DNA from: Cryptomeria japonica
Lineage: Eukaryota; Streptophyta; Pinopsida; Cupressales; Cupressaceae
Direction of reading: 5' to 3'
Assembly: GCF_030272615.1 (NCBI RefSeq)
Contig: NC_081414.1
Coordinates: 527,661,137 to 527,725,136 of the forward strand
Length of the DNA stretch: 64,000 nt
Below are positions 31,802 through 43,960 of this stretch, in pieces. The number at the start of each line of letters is the position of its first letter. Positions within the stretch are counted from its first letter, which is position 1. The notes under the pieces were generated by a model. The model ran no database searches, was not told the DNA's origin, and was given only the letters and a program-made list of their open reading frames with translations. The position numbers and the translations under genes are program-made.

Positions 31802-34481
31802 CTAACTTTATGAAGACCAAGAAGAATAGATCAGTGATTAGAGAGAGTGGAGTCACTGACAGCAGCATTTATCTGAATGTTAGGACCTGCCAATTCTCAG
31901 AGATAATCACCTGGTCAAGTTTTTCTATTGTCCAGTGTCTTCCTTTTCTTCTGGTGAATCAAATAAAATATCCTTGCCAGAATTCCAGATTAATCATGTT
32001 GACATCAACAATCGACAGTGTCAATGCCTCTGCTGCTTTGTAATTAGATATAGTGCCTCACTTTTTACCATGGGTGTCTTATATAAATCATTATAAAAGA
32101 GATATTTCATTAAAATAGAAGTTTATTTTAGAACAAGAATTAGATGCCACTTTTCTTGTTATTTCTCGTATTTGGAACAACAAAAATCTAATAAAATATA
32201 GCCAAGAAGTTTTCATATAGTAATAGAATGAGATTTTAATAATGATTATTTGATGTTGTGTTTCAAAATAATATACTATATTACTTTATAAAATAAACTG
32301 ATTGTAACAAAAAATAAACTGATTTAACAAGAAGTAAACTTCAAAAGTCAATATTAACACCAGCAGTTTCTATGTTTTTGCTACCCAGACGCCAATACAA
32401 TGCATACAAGCAGCTTAAAACTTTTGATTTCTTGGTAAAGAGTTTGGATACTGCTCAAAGAAATCGATGCTTATAATTTTCCTCTTCTGGGTATGAGTTT
32501 GCCTTTGTACAAAGTTACTTGTCATGGAACTAACATTCTGTAATTGATGAATATTAAGATGCTGATTATCTTTTATTTGGCTTTGTTACTTAGTGAACTT
32601 AAGTCAGCTCAAATCAGAAGAAAAGATAATCGTGGGCTTCAAAAAGGCCTCAAATTCCAATGCCCAGGTTTGACATCATAACATGATCAGAAGCTAATAA
32701 ATAATTAAAATTCTAAAAGGGTTGGAAAATATTAAGCTTGACATAATTATGTATATCTTAGTGTTTTGTATTATTATTTATTTTTTCTTTTGTGGATGTC
32801 AAACGTCAGAACTTAACGTATGGAGAACTTATTCATACTTTGCTAAACAGTGTCTGTCTCTTTGATATGTTTTAGCATTTTTGAAAACTTTGTTTGTAAT
32901 TAGCCAACTGCTTTTGGTAGCTTCCAATGATGATATCTTTAAGTAACCGTCAAACTATTGGTTCTACCAAGAAGGAAAGAAACAACTTTCTTTGATGTCC
33001 ATAATTATCAAATTGATTTAATGGGACTGCAAAGCAAAACTAGTTAAGATACCATGAGCAAGGAATCCCAACAAAAATAGTATCCACCTAAAAATATAAA
33101 AAATGAAAAGACATGTTTTTAAGATCAAGCGAACAATTTTTACCAAAACGACAGAATCTGTTTTTCCTAAAACATAAGACCTATCAAATAATGATAGAAA
33201 ACTATTCAAGTGACAACAAAAAATCCTAGTAGCTACAAAAAGTCAATAAAGGCACTTATTAATTTTCTTAAAGTGCAGCACCATTGTATGTCATGGTGAG
33301 ATAGCTAGGCCAGAGTACTAGATCCAAGCTGCTTTCATACAAACCGATACATGGCCTTCAGTTCCATTACTGCTAACAACACCTACTTTTCACTAACTTG
33401 GTCATAGGCCAAAAATAACCTTAACCTTCATTGTTATGAGCCTTGCACAACCAAGTTATTTGAAAATATAAAGGCATACAAACACCTTATGGTTACACAA
33501 ATACTGTCTTTCTGTCTCTTTCCCTCCCTGTCTTTCTGTCTGTCTGTCTCGCCCTTCCTGTTTCCCTCCCTCCTCTATCTGGCTTTCTTCAATTACACAA
33601 AAATATGCACACACATAAGCATGCTCACATGAGAATGGCCACACAAGCTAGAGAGTCTTGTTAAGAATATCCCCTAATTCATTTTTTTGACACGGTCTTT
33701 AAGCTAACCTTTGAAAGTAGGTAAAATATGTAAAAAATGGGGGCGTTAATCTCAGTTCCAAGGGCTATTTAATTGAGGTTCACTACATGGTATGGCAATT
33801 TTGTTTTTGATTTTCACAGGACCTTCTTTTTGCTTGGTTCTTGCTCTTAGTTGAGATTTAGTAAAGAGAATCCTTGACAACCTTGGAGAGAAATCTACTC
33901 TGACTTTATTTGCCAGGCATTTGAACAAATATTTTTCATCCATGCCTTAGTAACACCGCCTTTACTTTGTTTGTAAAATCTATTTTGGATTGCCTAAAGA
34001 AGAACTCCATGCTGGATAAACATGCTCAGACTAAAGATTCCATCGCACGTTTATTATTATTTTTATTGATAAATTCATCTTAAGGAGTATTCATTGGCTT
34101 GGCTACCATGATGAGAGTTGTCTCTTTTGTCAAATTTGCCTAGGACTTGCACCTGGCCTCATCCATTGGGGTATGCTAGACCTATTTTTTTTGGATGGGT
34201 ACAACCAGTTTACAAGATATCAACACCTCTGTCCTTAAGTAGCCAAGTGAATACCTACACTGAAAGTCTCCTTCGGCTAGGCTGTCACTACTAGGGGTAT
34301 CCATTCTGTCAAAGTTACCTAGGGATTAAACATGGTCCTTACTGTACCTCTGTGGATTTGTACCTTGGTGGATGGTTTGACACATCATCCTCATCAATTA
34401 GGCTACAATCCTCGGTTCAGACCCAAACTTGGATGTGGTAGTTTACTACATTTAAAATATCAAACATTTGAATATATTAGC
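31802..34481. other. Intron sequence without recognised genes
   Basis: No exon or domain seen. A C/T microsatellite (CTTTCTGTCT-type) lies at about 33506-33575. Poly-A tracts occur near 31768-31779. ORFs are short and without motifs. Confidence 0.35.
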
Positions 34482-35836
34482 TGTTGGACATTGCTGCTGC
34501 TAGGATATGTTGTTGTCATTGATGTCAACATATTCCTGCTCCGGTGATTGCAGATTGGTTTATTGGGATCATGGTTCGATGTATGGAGTATTTCTAGTAT
34601 CATTATATTCTTCTGTATTGGGTTTGGTGATCCGGAAAGCCTAATTGATCATATTATATGATCCGGTTTTGGAGTTTGTTTTTCTGATCAGTGCTTTGCA
34701 GAGTTCAGTATTTCCTCCAAGATATTGCGGTGTGAACAAATCTTGAGCTGAGATTTTGGGAGATTGTTTGGGATGGTCTTTTGTATCTTTATTTTAGATG
34801 GTTCATGATTTGGTGCTCCGCAAGTTTTCATTTCTTCGTGACAATTGCTGTTGTTTGAGTGTTCTTGAGTTCAGATGATGATCGATAAAGATTTGATAAG
34901 TGGTGTTGGTACTGTTGTTACTGATGATTCGAATGTGCTTGCTGGTGTTTTCTAACTATGTCCTATTTGTTTTGATGATCCGCATTGATCGTTGTGCGAG
35001 TTCTTAGCGATTTTGCTGAACCGGTGATGTTCTTCGTGTTATGCGGTTTTTTTGGTGGTGCAGCGTGTTGCGGTTGATCTTGGTGTGATTTTCGGTGGTG
35101 ATGAGTGTTTGGGAATTTGGTTTAAGACCATGTTATATCATGTTTATCGTTACATTGGTCTGATGGTCGATCTTTGTATCGTGTGATGTAAATTTGTAAT
35201 TGTGAGTTGAGGGTTTAGCTGACCTTGTTGTCAAGGTTGATGATTTGTATAAATAGGTGGTATAGTCATGCTATTTGGGTATCAAGGTTGTGTCTACATT
35301 ATCAGAGAGTGGTGTATGTGCGAACAAGTGATTTATCCTTCGACGTTGTGATTGAGCAGAGATTGGTGTTGCAGAGCAGACAAATGTGCTTAACCGAAAC
35401 TGTCATCAGGCATTTGCTGATGCTGTTATTGGAGTTCATTTGATTCCGGATTGTAGTCCGATCGTTTTGTAAGTCAATGAGACTTCCTTGTAAGGTAGTG
35501 AACCTTCCCTAAGGGTTGTAGCCTTCTGGGTTATTATATCTTGAGCTATAAGCTCTAGGCAGTGTGCCTGAATCCTGGTGCATTCCCCATTGTAATCATT
35601 TTCACATACTACTGCAGAGTATCATCTTATTGTGGGTAGGTTCCCACTGTGGTTTTTCCCTTAACTGGGTTTTCTACGTCAAAATCTTGGTGTTGTGTAT
35701 TGTGCTATCTATTTGCTTATCTTTGTTGTTGCTGCAGTTTATCAGATTTGTGTTTGTGGTTAAAATTGGTAGACCCGATGAAAACTGATTCACCCCCCCT
35801 CCCCCTCTCAGTTTTCCTTCATTGTTGTTGCCAACA
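34482..35836 (+). mobile_element. Solo LTR-D (copia type), 1355 bp, TSD TTAGC
   Basis: It starts TGTTGGACATTGCTGCTG and ends GTTGTTGCCAACA, giving perfect TGTTGG/CCAACA tips. TTAGC flanks both ends (34477-34481 and 35837-35841). A TATA box (TATAAATAGG, 35248-35257) and the GATTCACCCCCCCT block near the 3' end are typical of plant copia LTRs. It lies in the sense orientation within the VAL-like intron. Confidence 0.93.
35248..35257 (+). promoter_or_regulatory. TATA box of LTR-D
   Basis: TATAAATAGG lies 766 bp from the LTR start. It points in the same direction as the host gene. Confidence 0.55.
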
Positions 35837-36548
35837 TTAGCATTTAAGATTTCTCCTATAGCTTCAAAGTCAGGCCTTGAACATGAAAGCTCCAATTTTA
35901 TGGCACTCAATCTCATCCCATTATATATATATGGTAATCTTGTTCACAATATGTACAACAAAAGAAATGGGAATGAAAACAACCTCAAGCTTTCTACAAT
36001 ATGTACAAGTCATGACTAAAGAAATTGCCCATCTTTTTCGTTCTCGAGTAAGGTTACAAGGCTTATTAGCATTTCCACTCAAGATGAGAGATTTTCATAT
36101 CTTTTCCTGAAAGTAAACATTTGCAATAACTAGCAAATGCTCACAATCTTCAGATAAAAGTAGAGGCTAAATAGTGTGAGTACAACAGAAGAAATGGGAA
36201 TGAAAACAACAAACACATTTCGATAAAACAATTAGATGCTATCATATCAATAACTTCTTCAACACATAAATACTTGAACTATATATTTATCTTCTAACAG
36301 GATACATTTGAATGGAAATCTACTAATCTGTTACAATTTACTATGTATATATTTATTTATTTATTTCTAACAAAATACATTCTAATGGAAAGCTACCTAT
36401 CTTTTTCAACTTACTGGGCGCACCTAATATGCACATTGCAAATCTGATGCCTTGATGATCCTCATGATGCTCTATAACATGTAAAACTGATGCCTAATTA
36501 ATTTTGATGATTCTTTGCACAATCTTGCTCATACGCTATACCAAAAAC

Positions 36549-37826
36549 CATAGTTGGTAGACTCTAAAAGAACTCAGCAGACCCAAAATTTGTGATTGGG
36601 CAAAAACTCGATAACTTAAAAAATTATTTAAATTTCTTTAAAAACACATTGTTTTTGCAAAATTCAATGACAAACATATCCAATGAGTCCATAGATGAGT
36701 TCAAAGGTTTTTTCTATTAAATTTGATTCATTTGAATACAAAATTGCATCATCATGTGGAATCTTGATACAATAGTTAGCTGGCAACTATTATGAATTTA
36801 TGATGATCGCCTTTGTCATCATAACTTATAAATTGCATATTACAACATTTTACATCTTTGCCTTCCTCGATCTAATGAAAACTTGGGAAGAGGCTCTAAC
36901 CCTTGCACTCCATTGCAACTCCTTGGTCAACATTGAAGGTTATGTTTGTGGCTCCAACTCGACCTCCATTTTGCTGTTAGATGGTAATGAATCTTCCTTT
37001 GCCTCATCAATGTCATCCAATGACAATCTAGTAGCTCCTTTTGCTACAAGCACATCCTGCATTGCTGGCCTCTCAAAATCAAGAACTTGCCTACAATAAA
37101 CAATGGGTCTCTTCAATTTGCCTTTTTCAATCACTATAAGGATTAATGTAATCCTCTACCTTTCTTGTGCGAAACTAAAGGTTGTATTGTATTTTATAAT
37201 AATAATGACATTTGAATCTTTAATACTTATAGTATCATATTTCATCATTGATCAATTATGATGATGGTAATTGTTAAAGATCCCCCTCATTGTAATCGAT
37301 TTTTTTATGACAAAAGATCCCAACAACTATTGGGGGTTTGGGTGTGGAAACTCCAATAGGATTGAGGGGTGGTGCCTCTCATGGGGGTCTGGGGACAACA
37401 CTCTTGGTGTTCTTCCTATCACGATAGAGGGTGAGGTTGAAGGGTAGATCCCTCGCCACCAAGCTCAAATTGTTGAAACCACAAAACCTTCATGCCACAT
37501 GCCATTTTCACTGTTTTATCACTTATGGGAGAATTAGGTATTTGACATCTTTTTGTTTATAAAAATGTGGGGGCGTTCATGCAAAATATCATTAATAGGG
37601 AAAGCTCACGACTTTTTTGACAATTTTTGCTACATTTTTTTCTGCATTACAGGTGTATTCCACTTTTTGGACGTGTTTGGAAAGAGTGTGGCTCAAACTT
37701 TCAAAGTTTCTAGCGAGTACTTTGCAAAAAAAAGGTGAGTACTCAATAGAAACTTGCTGAGTTTTCCTTGTTAGTAACTTGTTTGTGCAAAAAATTGGCA
37801 AGTACTTGCCGAGTTTGCCAGCTATG
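36549..37826. mobile_element. hAT element in the gypsy LTR, 1278 bp, TSD CCAAAAAC/CCACAAAC
   Basis: The left tip CATAGTTGGTAGACTC and right tip (reverse complement) CATAGCTGGCAAACTC agree at 13 of 16 bases. The 8-bp flanks 36541-36548 and 37827-37834 differ at one base. The other gypsy LTR has the uninterrupted site (ATACTATAATACAAACTAC, about 40030-40050), which confirms the insertion. A 65-codon minus frame (36940-37134) with LSLDDIDEAKEDSLPS may be a transposase C-terminal scrap. No autonomous transposase is present. Confidence 0.8.
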
Positions 37827-38819
37827 CCACAAACTATTCCTTGAAGGTTTTTGTCCCCGAGGCAATCAGTTAAATATGTCTAGGTTTTTGTCTCCAAGTG
37901 CTAGAGCTGTTGAAAGTAGTGTCACATTCTAGGAAGTGAAATATAGTTTGGTTTCTGATTTTCCAAAAGTCTCTCTTTGCCTCCTAGTGCTTCTTATACT
38001 CCCTCTTTTCTACTATCACAATCATAAGCAATCACTATAGTGGTGGTAGTGAATTGACAAATCTCCTCTAGTTGCTGGCAGTTGGTTGACAAATCCATTC
38101 TTCAATTGATGGTGTTAATTGAGAGGCATTGACAGTAAGTTGCCTGATTTTGTTATTCAACTTTCCTAATTAAAGACTCAGCCACCTTATTCCAACTTTC
38201 AACTTTCCTAATTGAAAGTAACTACAGTCCTAACTATTGCTACTCCTATGTTGGCTGTTTACTCACTCAAAGTTACAAATTTAAGGGGAACATTACAATT
38301 CTTCCCTCCCTGTATTTGCTTGCCCTCAAGCAAGATAACGTTGGGCAATAGAAAACTTTATCCAACTTCCTATGGTGACAAAAGATATATTGGCGATACC
38401 TCCTCCTCCACAATTTGTGCTTCAGTGCACAAACTTTGGCTCTCCCTCATCATTAGAGTACACTTCAATCATATGTACTTGGCTTTTTCCTAAGCACAAT
38501 GTGCCAAGTTCGAGGGATCCTTATAGTCGAAGCGTAATTGCTTCCTACTCATCTCATTTCAGATCATGTTTCCTAACTTTTTAATCCTGATGGTTTGTGT
38601 TCTCACTTCGTATCTATGGATGGAGAGGGTGAAACCATCAATCTCCATGGAAAAGGATTTTGTGCAGTCCTTTGCTATTTCGGTGGTGCTCTTTTATTTA
38701 CATCTCTAATAGTGGATTGTTGGAAGGATCTACTAGGTGTAGTGATCTTCAATGCCAATGATTCAGAGGAAGAGGAAATGTTCCAACGTCAAGGTGATTT
38801 TGATGACTACCTACTATGA

Positions 38820-39681
38820 ATCCAATTCAAGGCTTTAAAATAAGGGGCATTTTCAACCCTTCCATGAAGAGTAAAGTAAGGTGCCTCTCAAATACGTTAG
38901 CTGCCATCACGGTTACCCTTTGGAAATCATCCATGCATGCATCTATTGAGCCATGGTGGTATAACTATGCAAACTCCCCAAAGTAATTCTTTGGGTCTTG
39001 CCTCACAAATTTGTTGGCTAGTTTCATGCAAAATTTTTTGTGGGTGGTGATAAAGTTGTGCTGTTGAGTGACTAGATCATGATACCACCACTCATGTGCA
39101 ACTCCTTCTAGGTTAAGGATCACAAATAAAATTGCTTTCTCCTTCTATGTAGGGCTCAATGAAAAATAAGTATCAAGCTTAGGCAAGGGCTTTGTTTGAT
39201 CCATCAAATGAAGGGAGAATAAGCTTCCCCAACTTGCTTAGTAAGTATTTATGAGTTTTGTTTGGGGTGTTGGTTTATTTTCATTCTTGATTTGGGGTTT
39301 TGACTTAAATGTGCAAAAATTCATAAAAGAAATGTTGGCTCAAAATTCAACACTTATTGACCCATATTTAGCATAAAGAGTGTCCAGGGCTTGCATCTTC
39401 TGGTTGTCTAGATCTTCTTTGTTTGACATGGCTTGTTTTTGCAAGAATGTGACTCTTGATAGTCCGATACCAACAACTAATTTTATTAGCATGTTTTTGT
39501 TTGTTGCTAAAGATGAAGATTCTACTTGAGCTTCATTACTTGGAGATTTAGCGGCATGGTTTGGTTCTTGGGTTCCCTTACCTTGTATACTCTAGATGAA
39601 GAGGTTAATGAGCTGTTGCTGCCCATCCTTCAAGGATCTCGGGACATTGAAGAATTGTTGTTCTTTATCTTCCTGTGCCAT
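38820..39681 (-). pseudogene. Gypsy retrotrans_gag remnant
   Basis: From ATG at 39681 the frame begins MAQEDKEQQFFNVPRSLKDG. Further along the recognisable gag segment is LILPSFDGSNKALA, then GVAHEWWYHDLVTQQHNF, FCMKLANKFVRQDPKNYFGE and VFERHLTLLFMEGLKMPL. This is the retrotrans_gag pattern of Ty3/gypsy capsids. Several stops and frame changes are needed to follow it. No zinc knuckle or pol is found before the 3' LTR. Confidence 0.75.
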
Positions 39682-39867
39682 TTTTTACCTTTTTTTGCTT
39701 GAGCTGATATTTAATTTCTATACGACTCACTGGTATGTATTATTAATATCTCAGTTTCTTTCTTGTTTTTTTTTTTTCTAAACCTCCAATTGGCTGGCCA
39801 GATTTCAGCCCCAATACCACTCTAAAAACCCCACTATACATATACATATACATATGCATATGCATAT

Positions 39868-39868
<1 letters not shown>

Positions 39869-39932
<64 letters not shown>
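39869..39932. repeat. (CA)32 microsatellite in the gypsy 5' LTR
   Basis: There are 64 bp of uninterrupted CA, preceded by CATATACATATACATATGCA. The other LTR copy lacks it, so the expansion happened after insertion. Confidence 0.98.
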
Positions 39933-39933
<1 letters not shown>

Positions 39934-40589
39934 CATACACCCAAATGGAAATCTGCAAATCTTATACAACTTACTGGGGACACCTAGCATGCAAATTTGA
40001 CACCTTGATGATCCCGTACACACAGCTGCTAATACTATAATACAAACTACTTTCTCAGGCTTTCCATCCCCAAGGAATGGAATTGAGTTTGGTTTCTTTC
40101 CAAAAAGTTTTATCTCTTTGCCTTCCAATGCTTCCTATACTCCCTCTTTTCTGCAATTCACAATCATGGGCAATTACTCCCCTAACAGTGGCAGTGAACG
40201 AAGAAATTCCTTCATTTAATCGCTGGCAGCTAATTGGCAAATCCATCCCTCAATCAATGGTACAGTCAGGTGTGAGGCCCACTCAGCTGACTGATTCTGT
40301 TATTCAGCTTTCCTGATTGAAAGACTCAGCCACCTTATTCCAACATTCATCTTTCCTAACTAAAGGAAACTACAGTTCTAAGCATTGCTACTTTCACGCT
40401 GGTTGGCTACTTACTCAAAGTTATGGATAAAAGAGCACATTATACCTGCAATACAAAGCTTGCACTTTTCAATAAAGAATATTTGATTTGACAAATAAAC
40501 ATAATATTACACAATACAGTGTGAACAGTAATTTCAGCAGAAAATAGACATGATTATTACCATTTCATGAAAATCTAAGTGCAAATTGA

Positions 40590-41865
40590 ACTTATTGAAG
40601 AGCAAACAGGCAATATTGAGAGGGGGGCGGGAGGGTGAATCAGTATTGTAGATTATTAAACCTTTTAAAAACTTGAAACCACATAAAACATAAAAAGCAA
40701 TCATCAAAACACATACACCAGATTTCTCGTGGAAAACCTTTTCGGGTAAAAAACCACAGCACCAAATAGCTTTCATTAACATAAATGGGCACCACCCTTG
40801 ATTACAAAATGTGAGCACCGACCCTTTGTTCTGCTGAAGCACCAACTCCAGATTTTTATGTTTCTCTTCCCCAAATTCATTATGCTTTTCTTTTTCAACT
40901 TCTACAATCTGATCACAAATCTGCCATAGGGTTCTTTTCACAGGTTTGACAAAAAAATTGCTCTTATCAATGTGAGGTTCTATCTACTGTACTACATTTT
41001 CAACTGCAACAATCTGCTACACACTTTCACACATACAGCACTCAGTAAAGCACCTTCGAAAATATTTGAATCCTTCGATATCCACAATTTGCTACAAGGA
41101 CCTCTCAACCTGTCATCAACATTTTGTTTATTCTTTGAATCTGCTCCTTTACTTGGTATGTATCCCTTAATAGTGTTTCAAAAACACACAACACACAACA
41201 CACACTTCTCAGTCTTTCGTATGCTGCATGCACCGTATTCTGCACTCCTCTGTTATATCTCAGCACATTTTTTCATAATATCCAGTGGCTACCCTTTTAA
41301 GAACACTCAACTCAGACATACAAAGCATTAGATTCCATGTTTTCCTTTTTTCGCATGACTTCAGGATTGTTCATTCAACGTGTGCCATCAAAACAAATTA
41401 AAGCTCAATGTTATAAAAAAACTTCACCTTGTATGTGCACACCATGGTCTTACATGCTCTGCCAAACAAAAAAAACTTTGATAACCTACCAGTCACAAAC
41501 AGTAGTACCTTATTACAATGTCAAACTCCTCTTATAGTCTCCATATTCTTTTTCAAAACGTAGGTTCATTGAGTAAAAAGCTATGGTCCTCACGTAACTC
41601 CACCCACATTCATACAGACCAATAAATTCTTATTGTCCTCTGCTGGCACGATATAGATAGAGGTTAAAACTGGCATACTTTTGAAAACGGCTGGCCTTCA
41701 GCATGACCCGCAACCTCCCTATATTTAGCACTGCTGTTGTGTTGTTAATACACACACAATAATATGCTGAACTTGCCAACATAAAATTATCGGCTACCAT
41801 AAACAACTTCAACGAATAAAGAGATAATCAATATCAAAACTCATATTAAAAGCTCTTTTGACAAT
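40590..41865 (-). mobile_element. Copia LTR on the minus strand (ends approximate)
   Basis: On the minus strand it carries GGTTTTCCACGAGAAATCTG and GATTCACCCTCCCGCCCCCC followed by CTCTCAA. This is the 3'-end signature also seen in LTR-D, whose length (1355 bp) predicts the right border near 41.86 kb. Terminal TG/CA and a target duplication could not be fixed. No interior adjoins, so it is probably another solo LTR. Confidence 0.55.
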
Positions 41866-41939
41866 TCAAAGATGACATGGCACATGAGCTGATGTAGCAG
41901 CTGACAAAATGACACGTAGGCACTCAACTAGGTGAAGTG

Positions 41940-42205
41940 GACTCACACATAGCTCAAGCTGACAGCCAAGCACCTCAAGCAGCCAACAAAGCACCTCAAG
42001 CAACCAAGCAAGTAGCTGGAGCAAGCAGCCAGCCAGCTCAACCAAGCACCTCAACCAAGCAAGCAAGCAGCTGAAGCACACAACCAACCAGCTCAACCAG
42101 GCACCCAAGCACCTCAAGCACCCAAGCAAGCAGCTGAAGCACACAACCAACCAGCTCAACCAGGCACCCAAGCCCCTCAAGCAGACAACCAGGCAGCTCA
42201 ACCAA
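41940..42205. repeat. Tandem array with 21/63-bp periodicity
   Basis: Two near-identical 63-bp units (from 42063 and 42126; GCAAGCAGCTGAAGCACACA) follow more diverged copies of CAAGCACCTCAAGCA. Because the period is a multiple of three, the array reads openly on the minus strand (41866-42201, a Leu/Cys/Trp-rich repeat) and partly on the plus strand (QAAEAHNQPAQPGTQAPQ). No start context or domain supports a real protein. Confidence 0.85.
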
Positions 42206-42306
42206 AAAGAGACGGGAAGTGGGAGATCAAGGAGGCAGGGAGTTCTAGCCCAATGAGGGAGGGAGTTAATAAATGTTTACAAAGTTTTGCATGAACAATA
42301 ATGAAA

Positions 42307-42616
42307 AAGCTAATCGAAGCTCCTATAATATAAATAGTTTGGTTGCACATAAAACAAGCTCAATATACAATTTGGTTCACATATTCGTCAATATCTAAAT
42401 CAAGAAATCTTCAAATGGATTTATGATAAGATCAAATATCTCTATAAATAGACATTCGAGAAAGCTAATCGAAGCTCCTATAATATAAATAGTTTGGTTG
42501 CACATAAAACAAGCTCAATATACAATTTGGTTCACATATTCGTCAATATCTAAATCAAGAAATCTTCAAATGGATTTATGATAAGATCAAATATCTCTAT
42601 AAATAGACATTCGAGA
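42307..42616. repeat. Tandem duplication, two 155-bp units
   Basis: Unit 1 is 42307-42461 and unit 2 is 42462-42616, both beginning AAGCTAATCGAAGCTCC and ending TCTATAAATAGACATTCGAG. I see no difference between them, so the event is very recent. Each contains a TATA-like TATAAATAG. Confidence 0.95.
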
Positions 42617-43960
42617 AGATTTTCTAAAAAATTCCTAAAAATGGATCTTCTAGAAGATCATCTTGAAATAGCCATCTCCCAAAAATAGCAATAATAAATA
42701 AAACAATGGCTGAAAATAGTCAATTTGATGAAGCTTTCCCATATTGATTCTGGCAGATCCTTTGAAGAAGTTATGAAAATCTAATGACCATTGATGACAC
42801 ACCAAGCAATCTCAGTGACTTGAATATAAATCCCTTTTGGAATTTAGTGAAATTAAGTGTTTGGTTCCTTGGACATTGTTTGCGATGAAAACCTTTTATG
42901 ATACAATTCATCCATCTTGAAGTGCTTTCAATAAAGATTGAGGGCAATGTTAAGGTTCCCCATGATGACTACTCTTGATACTGAAAGGATGAAAACAATT
43001 TTGAACCTTTGACAAATGTGATGAAAAACTTGAAGAGTTTGCTACTAATGACTTGGAAGATGCTGGGTTCAATGGTGTCCTTTAGTGCTTAGAAGATGAA
43101 ACTTAGACTTCTTAATGTAAACTGACTTGACACCATGGCACAGTTTCTAGGTGTGTTCTAAAGGATTGGAGTGCACTTATATTTGCTGATTGACATTTTT
43201 GACATGGACTCTCCATGTTGTGCTTGGGCAACTTATGGTACTTTTTGGTCTATCTCATCATTAAAAACTTGACATTAGGGCATCCTAGTCTATCTCATCA
43301 TTGAAAACTTGATAGTAGGGCATCCTAGCCTATCACATCATTGAAAACTTGACATTAAGGCATCCTAAGCATTCTTAGAGACGTGCAAACACTTTTTATC
43401 TATTTTTAAATTGATATTTGACCTTAAGTGAGTTTGGGCACCCTTTTGACTTCAATTCACTTTTGTTGTGTTTCTCAAATGACATTTTGACAATCAAGTA
43501 GTGGCTAGGTGCACACTCAAGGGGTGGAATGCCACTCCTTCATGTTTTCACTTTCATATTTTGATCTTGAAGTGATTGTAGGTGCCACTTAAATGCACTT
43601 TTATCGTGTTTTTGAGTTGACACTCCGACCTTTAAGTCATTGGGGGTGTGCCCAAGGGGTGGAGTGCACTTCTGGTTATATCACTACAAAACTTGAGTCA
43701 TCCTCGACACTCATAGGAACTTCATTGTCAAAAAGTCAATTGTTTTGTCTAATTCTTTATTGACATATGCCTTTCAGTGAAAAAGTGCTTTTTGGGTCAC
43801 TTAAGTGATCTAATTTGCTGGTGACATTTGCATTTTAGTGATTGAATGAATGAATGAAATTTTTTAATGATGTCCATGAATCTGGTAGTCTATGGTAATT
43901 GTGCCCAAGATCGGAAACAACACAATAAACCCCAAGAAACGCAACCAACGAACCCCAACC
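42617..43960. other. Intron sequence with short repeats
   Basis: No gene seen. 43248-43367 holds three 40-bp units (TCTATCTCATCATTGAAAAC...GGGCATCCTA). From 43440 to 43860 loose repeats of TTAAGTGATTT / GTGACATTT type recur and continue after the LINE fragment at 44910-45200. Confidence 0.4.
43248..43367. repeat. Three 40-bp tandem units
   Basis: The units start at 43248, 43288 and 43328. Each carries CATCATTGAAAACTTGACAT or a close variant and ends GGCATCCTA. Confidence 0.95.

Larger units (their letters stand above)
36350..40444 (-). mobile_element. Gag-only Ty3/gypsy-type element with both LTRs
   Basis: Two related LTRs in direct orientation flank a 1.5-kb interior. The 5' LTR (right, 39820-40444) adjoins a primer-binding-like TGGTATTGGGGCTG (minus strand, 39806-39819). 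The 3' LTR (left, about 36350-38297) ends ...ACATTACA beside a polypurine tract (GGGAGGGAAGAAT, 38298-38310 on the minus strand). Shared LTR phrases include ACTCAGCCACCTTATTCCAA and ACTCCCTCTTTTCT. A hAT insertion lengthens the left LTR. The interior has only gag, so the element is non-autonomous or internally deleted. Confidence 0.75.

Noticed and set aside
39743-39958. A Val-Cys repeat protein
   Set aside because: It is the translation of the CA microsatellite.
41866-42201. A Cys/Leu/Trp-rich membrane protein on the minus strand
   Set aside because: The frame is open only because of the 21/63-bp repeat.
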